This document shows, piece by piece, positions 42,832 through 52,996 of a stretch of 64,000 nt of DNA. This DNA comes from Massilia sp. IC2-477 (GTDB lineage Bacteria; Pseudomonadota; Gammaproteobacteria; Burkholderiales; Burkholderiaceae_D). Positions within the stretch are counted from its first letter, which is position 1; each line of letters begins with the position of its first letter. The position numbers and the translations under genes were made by a program. The stretch lies in NCBI RefSeq assembly GCF_020707265.1, contig NZ_JAJFEQ010000004.1, positions 310,001 to 374,000 on the forward strand, in the 5' to 3' direction. The notes below the pieces were generated by a model. It searched no databases. It was not told the DNA's origin and saw nothing but the letters and a program-made list of their open reading frames with translations.

Positions 42832-45290
42832 GCGGCGGCCGCCTTTTCCAGTTCGCGCACCATGCGCGCCACCCGGTCGGACAGCTTTTCGGTGCTGACC
42901 TTTTCGCGGAAGCGCTCGACCATCAGGGCGAAGCCGAAGGGCGTGGCGCGTTTGACTTCACGGAAGGCGACGCGCCGGCCGTGCAGCTCGACCAGGGTCT
43001 CGCGCAGGCGCGTCAGCTCCAGTTCCTGCTCCAGCACTTCGCGCTGGGCTTGCGTGAGCAGCAGGTTGTCGCTGTCGTGCTTGCGGAAGACTTCGAAGAA
43101 CAGCGAAGACGAGGCCTGCAGCTGGCGGTTCGATTTCGGCTGGCCCGGATAGCCCTGGAACACCAGGCCGGCGATCCGCGCCACTTCGCGGAAGCGCTGC
43201 TGCGACAGCTGGGTGGCGTTCAGGCTGCCCAGCACGTCCTCGAGCAGGCAGTCGGTGCTAAACAGATCCACATCCGCACCGGTTTCGGCATCGAACATGC
43301 TGGCCCAGTCGACCGGCTCCGGCGTCAGCAGCTCGAAGCCGTAGTCGTTGACGGCGATCGAGAAGGTCGAAGGCTGCATGCGCCCGATCCGGTAGGCGAA
43401 CAGGGAAGCCAGGCCCGTGTGCACCGAGCGTCCCGCAAATGCGAACACGAACAGGTGATAGCCTTCGCGGCTCTTCATGCTCTCCAGGACCAGGGTCTCG
43501 CTGGTGGGCAGCGCCGACCAGCGGCACTGGATCTCGATCAGCGGGCGGATCGCCTGCATCTCCGGACTGTCGTAGATGCCTTGCGAGGCCAGGCGCAGCT
43601 CTTCCAGCGCGGCGTGCGCCAGCTCCGAGGACATCGGCATCTTGGCGCCGCCCCAGCGCGCGATCGCGCCGCGGTTGCTGGTGGCGCGTTTCACGAAGGC
43701 CGTCATCTCGTGCACCCGCACGAATTCCAGGATGCGCCCGCCGAACAGGAAGTGGTCGCCCGGCTTCATGCGCGAGATGAAGGATTCCTCGACGCTGCCT
43801 ATCCTCCCGCCGCTCATGTACTTCACCGAGATGGTCGAGTCGGATACGATGGTGCCGATGCCCATGCGGTGGCGCCGGCCGATGGCCGTATCCGGCACGC
43901 GGTACACGCCCTCCTCGTCCGGCAGCACGCGCCGGTATTCCGGATAGGCCAGCAGGCTCTGGCCGCCGCGCGCGACGAAATCCAGTGTCCACTGCCATTC
44001 CTCTTCATTCAGGTTGCGGTAGGACCAGGCGCGCTTGACTTCCTCAAACAGCTCCTCGGAGCGGAAGCCCCCGCCCAGCGCCACCGTCACCAGGTGCTGC
44101 ACCAGCACGTCGAAGGGCTTGTTCGGCACGTAGCGGCCCTCGATGCGGCGCGCCGCCACCGCTTTCTTGGCGCCGGCCGCTTCCAGCAGTTCCAGGCTAT
44201 TGGTCGGCACCAGGGTCACGCGCGAGACCCGCCCCGGCGCGTGGCCGCTGCGCCCGGCCCGCTGCAGCAGGCGCGCGATGCCCTTGGCGCTGCCAACCTG
44301 CAGCACGCGCTCGACCGGCAGGAAGTCCACGCCCAGGTCGAGGCTCGCGGTGCAGATCACCGCCTTCAGCTCGCCCTTCTTGAGGCCCATCTCGACCCAC
44401 TCGCGCACCTCGCGGTCGAGCGAGCCGTGGTGCAGCGCGATCAGGCCGGCCCAGTCCGGACGTTCATCGAGGATGTTCTGGTACCAGATCTCGGACTGGG
44501 CGCGGGTATTGGTGAACACCAGGGTGGCGTCGTAGTGCTCGATCTCGCGGATCACAGGGCCCAGCATCTGCAGGCCCATGTGGCCGCCCCAGGGGAAGCG
44601 CGCCACGTTCTCGGGGATCAGGCAGTCCACCTCGATTTTCTTGCGCAAGTCGCCTTCCACCAGCACGCCGTCGTCACCGCCCAGCAGCACCTGGCGCGCC
44701 AGGTCCAGGTTGCCCATGGTCGCCGATACGCCCCAGACCAGGAGTTCAGGGCGCCAGTGGCGCAGGCGGGCCAGCGCCAGCTGCACCTGCACGCCGCGCT
44801 TGCTGCCCATCAGTTCGTGCCACTCGTCGATGACGATCATGTCGAGGTGCTTGAATTGCTCGGATGCGGCAGCGTGGCTCAGCATCAGCGACAGGCTTTC
44901 GGGCGTGGTGACCAGCGCCGCCGGCATCTTGCGGCTCTGGCGTGCGCGTTCTGCGGAACCGGTGTCGCCGGTGCGGGCGCCGACTTCCCACTCGGGCAGC
45001 AGCTGGGCGCTCGACTCCTGCAGCGCACGCGTGGTGTCGGCGGCCAGCGCCCGCATCGGCGTGATCCACAGCACGCGCAGGCCGGAGCTGTGGCGGCCGG
45101 TCTTCAGGCCGGCGCGCTGCAGGGCCGCGAACCAGACTGCGAAGGTCTTGCCGGCGCCCGTGTTCGCGTGCAGCAGGCCGGACTGCCCCTTCAGGGCCGC
45201 CTTCCACACATTGCGCTGGAACGGAAACGCGGTCCAGCCCTTCGACGCCAACCAGGCGTCGATGCGTTCGGTGACTGGGTTCTTGCTCAT
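42828..45290 (-). CDS. ligase-associated DEXH-box helicase (Lhr-like)
   Basis: An 820-residue superfamily 2 helicase. Walker A is [20 protein letters not shown] near residue 40, the DExH box is [20 protein letters not shown], and the second RecA domain has [20 protein letters not shown] and [13 protein letters not shown]. The C-terminal half is the Lhr-type extension. Length and order match the helicase always found with PdeM, the ATP-dependent ligase and the metallo-beta-lactamase exonuclease. Overlaps of 4 bp with both neighbours imply translational coupling. The role is DNA repair by inference from context. Confidence 0.92.
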   Translation of the reverse strand: MSKNPVTERIDAWLASKGWTAFPFQRNVWKAALKGQSGLLHANTGAGKTFAVWFAALQRAGLKTGRHSSGLRVLWITPMRALAADTTRALQESSAQLLPEWEVGARTGDTGSAERARQSRKMPAALVTTPESLSLMLSHAAASEQFKHLDMIVIDEWHELMGSKRGVQVQLALARLRHWRPELLVWGVSATMGNLDLARQVLLGGDDGVLVEGDLRKKIEVDCLIPENVARFPWGGHMGLQMLGPVIREIEHYDATLVFTNTRAQSEIWYQNILDERPDWAGLIALHHGSLDREVREWVEMGLKKGELKAVICTASLDLGVDFLPVERVLQVGSAKGIARLLQRAGRSGHAPGRVSRVTLVPTNSLELLEAAGAKKAVAARRIEGRYVPNKPFDVLVQHLVTVALGGGFRSEELFEEVKRAWSYRNLNEEEWQWTLDFVARGGQSLLAYPEYRRVLPDEEGVYRVPDTAIGRRHRMGIGTIVSDSTISVKYMSGGRIGSVEESFISRMKPGDHFLFGGRILEFVRVHEMTAFVKRATSNRGAIARWGGAKMPMSSELAHAALEELRLASQGIYDSPEMQAIRPLIEIQCRWSALPTSETLVLESMKSREGYHLFVFAFAGRSVHTGLASLFAYRIGRMQPSTFSIAVNDYGFELLTPEPVDWASMFDAETGADVDLFSTDCLLEDVLGSLNATQLSQQRFREVARIAGLVFQGYPGQPKSNRQLQASSSLFFEVFRKHDSDNLLLTQAQREVLEQELELTRLRETLVELHGRRVAFREVKRATPFGFALMVERFREKVSTEKLSDRVARMVRELEKAAAA

Positions 45291-46921
45291 GGGCCAGCTG
45301 CGGCCAGCAGGCCTTTCAGGGTGTCGAGGGTGTCCGCTTCCTCGACCGGCTTGTCGAAGCGGCGTCGCAGGATGCGCGGGAAGCGCACCGCGATGCCCGC
45401 CTTGTGGCGGGTCGACAGCGCGATGCCCTCGAAGCCGATCTCGAACACCATGGTGGGCTTGACCGATCGCACCGGCCCGAATTTTTCAATCGTGGTCTTG
45501 CGCACCGCATTGTCCACCTGCTGGATCTCGGCATCGGTCAGGCCCGAATAGGCCTTGGCGAAGGGGACCAGCTTGCGCTCCTCGCCCTCCCCGTCCCAGA
45601 CCGCGAAGGTGTAGTCGGTGTAGAGCGAGGCGCGCCGTCCGCTGCCGGCCTGGGCGTAGATCAGCACCGCGTCCACCGTATAGGGATCGATTTTCCACTT
45701 CCACCAGGTACCGACATCCTTGGTGCGGCCCACGCCGTACTGGGCGCTGCGCGCCTTGAGCATCATGCCTTCGACGCCGCGCTCGCGCGATTCGGCGCGC
45801 AGGCTTGCCAGCGCATCCCAGCTGTCCGCCGTCACCAGCGGCGACAGGCGCAGCTGGGGCAGGTCGATGGCTGTGACCTCGGTTTCCATCAGCGCGCGCC
45901 GCTCGTGCTGGGGCAGCGCGCGCAGGTCGACGCCGCCGAATTCGAGCAGGTCGTAGCAGCACAGCACGGCCGGCAGCTCGGCCAGCAGCTTGGCGCTCAG
46001 GGTCTTGCGGCCGATGCGCTTCTGCAGGTCGGCAAAGGGTGCAGGCGCCGCGCAGCCGGGCTGCCAGATCAGCACTTCGCCATCGAGCACCGTGCCCTCC
46101 GGGATGCGCAAGTTGGCCAGCTCGGGAAAGCGCTCGGTGATCAGGTCTTCGCCGCGCGACCACAGGAAGTTCTGGCCGCCACGCCGCACCAGCTGGGCAC
46201 GGATGCCGTCGTACTTCCACTCCACCTGCCAGTCGTCGACTTCGCCCAGCTCGGCGGGTTCCCCCTGCAGCTGGTGCGCCAGGAAGAAGGGATAAGGCTG
46301 GCCGCCGCGCAGCTTGTGTTCTTCGTCCGACTGGGCCGCGATCAGCTGCAGGAAGCTGGTCGCCGTGGGCCGCACCGAGTTGTCGGTCCAGCCCATCAGG
46401 CGTTGCGCGATCAGCTTGCTGTCGACCGCGGCGATGGCGGCCAGGGCCCGCGTCACCAGCAGGCGCGACACCCCAACCCGGAAACCGCCGCCGATCAGCT
46501 TCACGAACAGGAAGCGCTCGCGCCAGTCGAGTTCATCCCAGGCCGCGAACAGGGCCTCGCGGATGGTGCCGGGGTCGGCGCCGCGCAAGGGGCCGATACG
46601 CCCCTCCATCCATTCGGCCAGGCCGACTTCGCTGCGGCGGCTCGGCGGTGGCAGGATGTGGGCGATGGTCTCGGCCATGTCGCCGACCGCGTGATAGGAC
46701 TCGTCGAACAGCCAGTCGTCCAGGCCCGCGTATTCGATCGCATACTGGCGCAACAGTTTGGTCGGCACCGCCTGGCGCGGCTTGCCGCCGGCCAGGAAGT
46801 ACACCGCCCAGGCGGCATTTTCCGGCGCCGCGTGCGAGAAATAGGCTTGCAGGGCCTCGAGCTTGCGCGTGGTGGAGGTGGTTTCGTCGAGTTCGGCGTA
46901 CAGGCGGGCGAATTCACGCAT
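45287..46921 (-). CDS. ATP-dependent DNA ligase (ligase-associated set)
   Basis: A 544-residue ATP-dependent ligase with an N-terminal DNA-binding domain, the adenylation domain with the catalytic Lys236 in [15 protein letters not shown], and an OB fold; the motif [19 protein letters not shown] and WWKWKIDP belong to motifs IV and V. It is the stand-alone type, not a LigD fusion with polymerase or nuclease. It overlaps the exonuclease end by 8 bp and the helicase start by 4 bp. The start is taken at [17 protein letters not shown]; the frame extends upstream within the exonuclease gene. Confidence 0.94.
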   Translation of the reverse strand: MREFARLYAELDETTSTTRKLEALQAYFSHAAPENAAWAVYFLAGGKPRQAVPTKLLRQYAIEYAGLDDWLFDESYHAVGDMAETIAHILPPPSRRSEVGLAEWMEGRIGPLRGADPGTIREALFAAWDELDWRERFLFVKLIGGGFRVGVSRLLVTRALAAIAAVDSKLIAQRLMGWTDNSVRPTATSFLQLIAAQSDEEHKLRGGQPYPFFLAHQLQGEPAELGEVDDWQVEWKYDGIRAQLVRRGGQNFLWSRGEDLITERFPELANLRIPEGTVLDGEVLIWQPGCAAPAPFADLQKRIGRKTLSAKLLAELPAVLCCYDLLEFGGVDLRALPQHERRALMETEVTAIDLPQLRLSPLVTADSWDALASLRAESRERGVEGMMLKARSAQYGVGRTKDVGTWWKWKIDPYTVDAVLIYAQAGSGRRASLYTDYTFAVWDGEGEERKLVPFAKAYSGLTDAEIQQVDNAVRKTTIEKFGPVRSVKPTMVFEIGFEGIALSTRHKAGIAVRFPRILRRRFDKPVEEADTLDTLKGLLAAAGP

Positions 46922-47978
46922 CGGGCTCTCCCGCAGGCTCCTCCTTCGCCGCCTCCCTGGACGCCGCTGCGCCCGCCGGCGGCAGCGCTTCGTCCTCCTC
47001 TTCGTCGCCGTATTCGGTATCGAAACCCTTCGCATCCAGCCCGTTCTGGCACAGCCAGCGCACCATGGTCGGAATCGAGCCGTGGGTGACGATCACCTGC
47101 TCGGCCTCGGTCGCCTTGATGGCGCTCATCAGGCCCGGCCAGTCGGCGTGGTCGGACAGCACGAAGCCACGGTCCACGCCGCGCCGGCGGCGCGCGCCGC
47201 GCAGCAGCATCCAGCCGCTGGCAAAGGAATCGCTGTAGTCGCCGAAGCGCTTCATCCAGGGCGAGCCGCTGGCCGAGGGCGGTGCGATGACGATCGCGCG
47301 CCGCAGCGCAGCTTTCTCGATCTCGCTGACCATCACGGTCTCGGGCAGCTCGACGCCGCCCGCGCGGTACACGCGGTTGAGCGGCTCCACCGCGCCGTGG
47401 CAGACGATGGGACCGATCGAGGCGTCCAGGCGTGACAGAATGCGCTGGGCCTTGCCGAATGCATAGGCGAACACCACGCTGCAGCGCCCTGCCTCGGCAT
47501 TGCGGCGCCACCAGGCATTCATCTCGTCGATCACCTGCTGCTCCGGGTCCCAGCGGTAAATCGGCAGGCCGAAGGTCGATTCGGTGATGAAGGTGTCGCA
47601 GCGCACCGGTTCGAAGGGCGCGCAGGTCTTGTCCGGCTCGACCTTGTAGTCGCCCGAAGCGACCCACACCCTGCCGCCGCACTCCATCCGGATCTGCGCC
47701 GAGCCGAGTACGTGCCCGGCCGGGTGCAGCGAGATGGTCACGCCGTTATGAACGATGGTTTCGCCGTACTCCAGCCCCTGCACGTTGATGTCGCCGAGGC
47801 GCGACTTGAGCACGTTGACGCCGGGCGCCGCGGACAGGTAATGGCCGTGGCCGTAGCGCGCATGGTCGCCGTGGGCATGGGTGATGATGGCCCGGTCGAC
47901 CGGGCGCCAGGGGTCGATATAGAACCCGCCGGGCACGCAATACAGCCCCTCTTTCCTGACGACGACCATGTCTCCCAT
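46914..47978 (-). CDS. ligase-associated metallo-beta-lactamase exonuclease
   Basis: A 354-residue protein of the metallo-beta-lactamase/CPSF fold. The metal-binding motif is THAHGDHARYG near residue 40; HPAGHVLGSAQI and VASGDYK follow, as in beta-CASP-like nucleases. The C-terminus adds an acidic, Ala-rich tail (GDEEEDEALPPAGAAA). It is the family encoded next to the ATP-dependent ligase and thought to trim DNA ends. The start at 47978 has AAGGGG with good spacing; another ATG lies 9 bases downstream. It follows the RecQ-type gene by 31 bp. Confidence 0.92.
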   Translation of the reverse strand: MGDMVVVRKEGLYCVPGGFYIDPWRPVDRAIITHAHGDHARYGHGHYLSAAPGVNVLKSRLGDINVQGLEYGETIVHNGVTISLHPAGHVLGSAQIRMECGGRVWVASGDYKVEPDKTCAPFEPVRCDTFITESTFGLPIYRWDPEQQVIDEMNAWWRRNAEAGRCSVVFAYAFGKAQRILSRLDASIGPIVCHGAVEPLNRVYRAGGVELPETVMVSEIEKAALRRAIVIAPPSASGSPWMKRFGDYSDSFASGWMLLRGARRRRGVDRGFVLSDHADWPGLMSAIKATEAEQVIVTHGSIPTMVRWLCQNGLDAKGFDTEYGDEEEDEALPPAGAAASREAAKEEPAGEPDA

Positions 47979-48009
47979 GCAGCCCCTTCGCGGTTGAAGC
48001 GCGGCCTTC

Positions 48010-49722
48010 TCAGGCCGGCTCGAGAAAATCAGCCAGGAAGGTACGTGGCTCTTCCTGGTCCGGGAATTCCAGTGTGACCTGGTCGCCTGCCACGGCGACG
48101 ACCACACCCTCGCCATGTTTCGGCGCCTTTGCCCGCCCACCGACTTCGAATTGCGGCCCGGATGGCTCGGGCGCCGGTTCGCGGTCGAATTCGTCGTCGC
48201 GGATTTCGATGCCTTCCGTCAGAGCCAGCGCCGGCGGATTCAGGCAGTTGTCGCATTTGCAGCACTTCTCGAAGCCATCGACTTCGTCGCCGAAATAATC
48301 CAGCAACAGCATCCAGCGGCAAAAACCGCTTACGGCATAGCCTACCATCTGCTCGAGGGCCACACGGTCCCGTTCCGCCTTCTGGACATACACCTCGGCC
48401 AATTGCCCGAACACTTGCGGGTCAGGCTCCTTGCTGGTGAGCACGTATTCGAGCTTGCGGTTCTGGCGCAGCAGCTTGCCGTCCTTCAGGAGCTTGAGGC
48501 AGACCTTGAGCTTGGCCTCGCCCGCTTCCTCCAGCGCCGTCTCGAAACGCTCGGTCGTGAGCGGCCCTTCCTCGGCCAGTTCGCGCGCCACGGTGTACAC
48601 CGTCTGCAGCTCGGCGGCGGCCGGATAGTGCTTCATCAGGAAGAATTGCTGGATGCGCTTGTCGTCCTGCAGGAACAGCAGCGTGCAGCTCGCGTCCAGC
48701 CCATCGCGCCCGGCGCGGCCCGATTCCTGGTAATAGGACTCCAGGTTGGCCGGGATCTGCAGGTGGATCACGAAGCGGGTGTCGCTCTTGTCGATGCCCA
48801 TGCCGAAAGCATTGGTCGCGACCATGACGCGGCGCTCGCCGCTCATGAACATGTCCTGGTTATGCTTGCGCTCGGCGGCGCTCAGCTTGCCGTGGTAGAT
48901 GGTGACCGATTCGCCGGCCTCTTCCAGTACGGCCAGCATTTCCTCGGCCACCTTGACGGTGGCGGCATAGACGATGCCGACACCCTCGCTTTCCTGCACC
49001 AGGCGCAGGGCCTGGGCCAGCTTTTCCTGCTGGTTGGTGACCTGTACCACGCCATAGTGCAGGTTCGGCCGGTAGATGCCCGTGTTGATCACATTCATCT
49101 TCGTGCGATTCAGCTGCTTGCGGATGTCCTCGATCACGCCATCGGTCGCGGTGGCGGTCAGCGCCAGCACCGGCGGCTTGCCGAGGGCGTCGATGGCGGC
49201 GGCGATGCCAATGTAGGCCGGACGGAAATCGTGGCCCCATTGCGAGATGCAGTGGGCTTCGTCGATCACGACGATGTCGAGCGTGACTTCCTTGAGCACG
49301 GCGATGAATTCGGGCGAAACCAGGCGCTCGGGCGTACAGAACACGATCTCGCAGGCTTCATTGGTAATCGCCGCGATGGCGGCCGCTTCCTCTTCCGCGT
49401 TCAGGCTGCTGTTGACCTGGACCGAGCGGATCCCCATTTCCTCCAGCTTCTCGAGCTGGTCCTTCATCAGGGAGATCAGGGGCGAAACGACGATGGTGAT
49501 CCCCTCGAGCATCTTGGCGGGGATCTGGTAGCACAGCGACTTGCCGCCGCCGGTAGGCATGATCGCCAGCGTGTCCTTGCCGTCCAGGACGCTGTCGATC
49601 ACCTTTTGCTGGCCCTCGCGCAGCTGCTCGATGCCGAAGACGGAGCGCAGCAGGCGACGGATGGTATTGCGGCGCACGGCCAGGAGGCCGCGGTGCAGGA
49701 GTTTGGGTTCGTGTCGGGTCAT
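48010..49722 (-). CDS. RecQ-family ATP-dependent DNA helicase with a Tudor-like C-terminus
   Basis: A 570-residue superfamily 2 helicase. The RecA core has AIMPTGGGKSLCYQIPAKM, the DEAH box VIDEAHCISQWGHDFRP and the RecQ motif ESYYQESGRAGRDGLDASCT. The zinc-binding part is present (GFCRWMLLLDYFGDE, then CCKCDNC). After it there is no HRDC domain; instead about 45 residues (VGGRAKAPKHGEGVVVAVAG ... TLEFPDQEEPRTF) resemble the Tudor-like end of UvrD helicases. It stands 31 bp upstream of the ligase-associated genes and may be their operon leader. Start taken at MTRHEPK; another ATG lies 3 codons upstream. Confidence 0.9.
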   Translation of the reverse strand: MTRHEPKLLHRGLLAVRRNTIRRLLRSVFGIEQLREGQQKVIDSVLDGKDTLAIMPTGGGKSLCYQIPAKMLEGITIVVSPLISLMKDQLEKLEEMGIRSVQVNSSLNAEEEAAAIAAITNEACEIVFCTPERLVSPEFIAVLKEVTLDIVVIDEAHCISQWGHDFRPAYIGIAAAIDALGKPPVLALTATATDGVIEDIRKQLNRTKMNVINTGIYRPNLHYGVVQVTNQQEKLAQALRLVQESEGVGIVYAATVKVAEEMLAVLEEAGESVTIYHGKLSAAERKHNQDMFMSGERRVMVATNAFGMGIDKSDTRFVIHLQIPANLESYYQESGRAGRDGLDASCTLLFLQDDKRIQQFFLMKHYPAAAELQTVYTVARELAEEGPLTTERFETALEEAGEAKLKVCLKLLKDGKLLRQNRKLEYVLTSKEPDPQVFGQLAEVYVQKAERDRVALEQMVGYAVSGFCRWMLLLDYFGDEVDGFEKCCKCDNCLNPPALALTEGIEIRDDEFDREPAPEPSGPQFEVGGRAKAPKHGEGVVVAVAGDQVTLEFPDQEEPRTFLADFLEPA

Positions 49723-49941
49723 GATAGGCATCACTCTATGCCCGCCGCATCGGCCCACCTATAGGACGCAGCCTACCTGACCCGTAGGAGCTCAACTGGA
49801 AAAGTGACTACGGATCGTCGTGACAATGTCACAAGGTTTATTCCTACAACTTCGCGGAGTTTTTGCCGATGGTTACGAACATGGCGGATGTCTAAGATGA
49901 CACCATCATCACTACGAATTCAATCGATCAGGAGTCTCATC

Positions 49942-50061
49942 ATGGCACGCCACCACCCAATGACCTGGACCGCAGTCCACCTGGCACTTGCCAGTGCGGC
50001 GACGTGGCTGTTGCTCGAGACCGAAGCGCTGACAGGCGCGCTGCTGGTCGCCTTCCACTGA
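49942..50061 (+). CDS. small hydrophobic peptide ORF (39 residues), unconfirmed
   Basis: A short frame between the divergent RecQ gene and the convergent acetyltransferase gene. The ribosome-binding site CAGGAG is placed 8-9 bases before the ATG, and the 39 residues (MARHHPMTWTAVHLALASAA then TWLLLETEALTGALLVAFH) include one amphipathic or membrane-like helix. No relative is recognised. The signal-to-noise for such short frames is low; the good start site is the main support. Confidence 0.4.
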   Translation: MARHHPMTWTAVHLALASAATWLLLETEALTGALLVAFH

Positions 50062-50089
50062 AGCACGCTGCCCTGACCTGTCCTGCCTA

Positions 50090-50617
50090 TTATAGGTGCT
50101 TGTAGAAGAAGGTCGTCGCACAGAAGGACCCGTCCGGCATCAGCGCGAATTTCGGTACGACGCCGACGCGCTCCCATCCGGCGCGCTGGTACAGCCGCTC
50201 GGCGTCGCCGCCGGTGACCGTGTCCAGTACCAGCACCGTTTTCCCCTCTTCCCGCGCCACCTCGTCGAGGGCCGCCAGCAGGCGCGCCGCGATACCGCCC
50301 CGGCGTGCCCGCCGATGCACCAGCATCTTGGCCACGTCGGCCCGGTGCGGCTGGTTGTCCGGCATCGCCATGACCAGCTGCACGGTGCCGACGATCTTCC
50401 CCTCGCCATCGGCGGCGACCAGCAGGGCGCGCTCGCCCCGTGCGACCGCGTCGGCCACGCCACGCCAGAAGCCTAGCGCCCGTTCGCGCGCCAGGGGGAG
50501 CATGAAGCTGACGGAGGCGCCGCCCTCGACGCAATCGGCCAGCACCTCGGCCAGTTCCTCGACAGCAGCAGCTGCCTCGGCGCCGTCCAGGCGCCGCACG
50601 GTCACGAATTCGCTCAT
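50090..50617 (-). CDS. GNAT-family N-acetyltransferase
   Basis: A 175-residue acetyl-CoA-dependent acetyltransferase. Motif A is present as VAKMLVHRRARRGGIAARLL (the R-x-x-G-x-A pyrophosphate loop), preceded by the beta-4 strand VGTVQLVMAMP and followed by LVLDTVTGGDAERLYQRAGW. It overlaps the upstream XRE-cupin regulator by 4 bp (ATGA), so the two form a regulator-enzyme pair. The substrate is unknown; pairs of this type often acetylate small amines or antibiotics, which is inference. Confidence 0.9.
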   Translation of the reverse strand: MSEFVTVRRLDGAEAAAAVEELAEVLADCVEGGASVSFMLPLARERALGFWRGVADAVARGERALLVAADGEGKIVGTVQLVMAMPDNQPHRADVAKMLVHRRARRGGIAARLLAALDEVAREEGKTVLVLDTVTGGDAERLYQRAGWERVGVVPKFALMPDGSFCATTFFYKHL

Positions 50618-51192
50618 TGATGCCCTCTATTGGATGGATACGTCTGGGTTGCCAACACCACCAGGTAGCGTGCCGGTCTGGCGCCCGTATTCTGGAAGGA
50701 GACCGGACGGTCCAGGCGCATGGCCAGGCAATCGCCCGCGGCCAGTTGCCAGCCTTCGTCGCCGGCCGTGATTTCCATCGTCCCCTCGATCATCCAGACC
50801 TGCTGCTCGACGCCCTGGGTCGAGGTATCGAAGGCAATCCGCTGGCCTGCCGGGAAAACGACTTCGACCAGCTGGATCGGCGAGCGCAGCGGCGGCGACA
50901 GGTTGCGGCGGGTGTAGCCGGTGACGGGATCGGTCCATACCGGCTGGTCGGCGGCACGCGACAGCGGCGACGCTTCCGTGCCATTACCCTGCTCGAACAG
51001 CGAGGCCAACGTGACGCCCAGCGCACTGGCCAGCTTGTCGAGCACCGTGGCGGTCGGGCTGCTCTCGCCCCGCTCGATCAGGGAAATGTTCGACCGGCTG
51101 ACCCCGCTCAGCTCGGCCAGTGCAGCCAGCGACAGGTCTGCCTCCTCGCGCAAGGCCTTGACCCGGCGCGCAATCAATTCGTTGATGTCCAT
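50614..51192 (-). CDS. XRE-family regulator with C-terminal cupin domain
   Basis: A 192-residue regulator. The N-terminal helix-turn-helix is at about 11-65 (LSLAALAELSGVSRSNISLI ... SPTATVLDKLASALGV); the C-terminal cupin begins near 100 (VEVVFPAGQRIAFDTSTQGV ... QLAAGDCLAMRLDRPVSFQN). The cupin part likely senses a small ligand. It is first in a two-gene operon with the acetyltransferase. No clear dyad upstream was found. Confidence 0.9.
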   Translation of the reverse strand: MDINELIARRVKALREEADLSLAALAELSGVSRSNISLIERGESSPTATVLDKLASALGVTLASLFEQGNGTEASPLSRAADQPVWTDPVTGYTRRNLSPPLRSPIQLVEVVFPAGQRIAFDTSTQGVEQQVWMIEGTMEITAGDEGWQLAAGDCLAMRLDRPVSFQNTGARPARYLVVLATQTYPSNRGHQ

Positions 51193-51240
51193 TCATCCAT
51201 TATAGTGGATCTTTTATCCTGTAAACTGTCAGGCACCGAC

Positions 51241-51275
51241 AAAATAAAACGCCATCCCGCAAAGGGATGGCGTTT
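51241..51275 (-). terminator. intrinsic terminator of ahpF
   Basis: AAACGCCATCCC (51247-51258) pairs perfectly with GGGATGGCGTTT (51264-51275) with a 5-nt loop; the T-rich stretch TTTTATTTT lies downstream in the minus-strand RNA. It is 19 bp after the ahpF stop codon. Confidence 0.88.
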
Positions 51276-51294
51276 CTTGTGCCGCTAATCAGAC

Positions 51295-52875
51295 TCAGGC
51301 AGCCTTGGCTTCGACGGGGCTTTCCTCTTCCACCGGCTGACGCATCAGGTAGTCGAATGCCGCCAGCGATGCCTTGGCGCCCTCGCCCACGGCGATCACG
51401 ATCTGCTTGAACGGCACCGTGGTGACGTCGCCGGCCGCGAACACGCCCGGGATCGAGGTCTGGCCCTTGGCGTCGACTTCGATTTCGCCGTGTGCCGACA
51501 GGTCCATCGTGCCCTTCAGCCATTCGGCGTTCGGCACCAGGCCGATCTGCACGAACACGCCTTCCAGGTCGATCCGCTTGACCTCGCCGCTATTGCGGTC
51601 CTTGTAGGACAGGCCGTTGACGATCTTGCCGTCGCCATGGATCTCGGTGGTCTGGGCCGACTTGATCACGGTGACGTTCTTCAGCGAGTACAGCTTGCGC
51701 TGCAGGACCGCATCCGCACGCAGCTCGGCGCCGAACTCGATCAGGGTCACTTCCTTGACGATACCCGCCAGGTCGATCGCCGCTTCGACGCCCGAGTTGC
51801 CGCCGCCGATCACGGACACGCGCTTGCCCTTGAACAGCGGGCCGTCGCAGTGCGGGCAGTACGCCACGCCGTGGTTGCGGTATTCGCGCTCGCCCGGCAC
51901 GTTGATCTCGCGCCAGCGGGCGCCGGTGGCGATGATCACCGACTTCGATTTCAGCACGGCGCCGGTTTCGGTGTGCACTTCGATCAGCTTGCCTTCGACC
52001 AGCTTGTTGGCGCGCTGGGTGTTCATGATGTCGACTTCATAGTGCTTGACGTGCTCTTCGAGGGCAACGGCGAACTTCGGACCGTCGGTTTCCTTCATCG
52101 AGACGAAGTTCTCGATGGCGAGCGTGTCCAGCACCTGGCCGCCGAAACGGTCGGCCAGCACGCCGGTACGGATGCCTTTACGGGCGGCGTAGATGGCCGC
52201 GGCCGCGCCGGCAGGACCGCCGCCGACGATCAGCACGTCGAACGGGTCTTTCTTGTTCAGTTCTTGCGCCTTGCGGGCGCCGGCATTGGTGTCGATCTTC
52301 GACAGGATCTCTTCCACGCTGGTACGGCCCTGGCCGAAGTGCTGGCCATTCAGGAACATCATCGGTACCGCCATGATCTGGCGCGCTTCGACTTCGCTCT
52401 TGAACACGCCGCCGTCGATGGCGACGACCTTGATGCGTGGGTTAATCACCGACATCGCGTTCAGCGCCTGCACCACTTCCGGGCAGTTATGGCAGGACAG
52501 CGAGATGAAGGTTTCGAAGACATAGTCGCCGTCCAGGTTCTTGATCTGGTCAATCACGGCCTGGTCCAGCTTGATCGGGTGGCCACCCACCTGCAGCAGG
52601 GCCAGCACCAGCGAGCTGAATTCGTGGCCCAGCGGGATACCGGCGAAATCGACGCCGATATCGGTGCCCACGCGCCTGATCGAGAACGAAGGCTTGCGGG
52701 CATTGTTGCCGTCGTTGCGCACGGTGATCTTGTCGCTCAACGCGGCGATTTCGCGGAGCAGTTCATCCATTTCGCGCGCTTTCGGCGAATCATCCAACGA
52801 TGCAACGAGCTCAATCGGCTGCACCACTTTTTCCAGATAGGCTTGCAACTGCTTCTTGAGGGTTGCGTCCAGCAT
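51295..52875 (-). CDS. ahpF: alkyl hydroperoxide reductase subunit F
   Basis: A 526-residue flavoprotein that passes electrons from NADH to AhpC. Two N-terminal thioredoxin-like folds include the CxxC of [14 protein letters not shown]; the FAD/NAD part has [20 protein letters not shown] and the redox pair in [14 protein letters not shown]. Length matches E. coli AhpF (521). Start at MLDATLKKQ with AAGGAAAAC upstream. It lies 121 bp downstream of ahpC; hairpins in that gap may set the ratio of the two products. Confidence 0.97.
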   Translation of the reverse strand: MLDATLKKQLQAYLEKVVQPIELVASLDDSPKAREMDELLREIAALSDKITVRNDGNNARKPSFSIRRVGTDIGVDFAGIPLGHEFSSLVLALLQVGGHPIKLDQAVIDQIKNLDGDYVFETFISLSCHNCPEVVQALNAMSVINPRIKVVAIDGGVFKSEVEARQIMAVPMMFLNGQHFGQGRTSVEEILSKIDTNAGARKAQELNKKDPFDVLIVGGGPAGAAAAIYAARKGIRTGVLADRFGGQVLDTLAIENFVSMKETDGPKFAVALEEHVKHYEVDIMNTQRANKLVEGKLIEVHTETGAVLKSKSVIIATGARWREINVPGEREYRNHGVAYCPHCDGPLFKGKRVSVIGGGNSGVEAAIDLAGIVKEVTLIEFGAELRADAVLQRKLYSLKNVTVIKSAQTTEIHGDGKIVNGLSYKDRNSGEVKRIDLEGVFVQIGLVPNAEWLKGTMDLSAHGEIEVDAKGQTSIPGVFAAGDVTTVPFKQIVIAVGEGAKASLAAFDYLMRQPVEEESPVEAKAA

Positions 52876-52923
52876 GATGTTTTCCTTGACTATGACGTTG
52901 TTCTTAAAGGGTATGACAGTGCC

Positions 52924-52974
52924 TGGGACCAAAACGGGTCCCTGAAATGCACCGGGCCGCCACGGCGGCCCGGG
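52924..52974 (-). terminator. hairpins between ahpC and ahpF, possible attenuator
   Basis: CCGGGCCGC (52952-52960) pairs with GCGGCCCGG (52965-52973) and a weaker stem GGGACC with GGTCCC lies at 52924-52941. No long U-tract follows. This is the classic place for partial termination that makes ahpC mRNA more abundant than ahpF; here it is inferred from position only. Confidence 0.55.
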
Positions 52975-52996
52975 ACAGGTACTACTGAACTACTGA

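Noticed and set aside
42264..45551. Plus-strand open frame of 1095 codons opposite PdeM and the DEXH helicase
   Set aside because: Shadow of real genes on the other strand; no family features.
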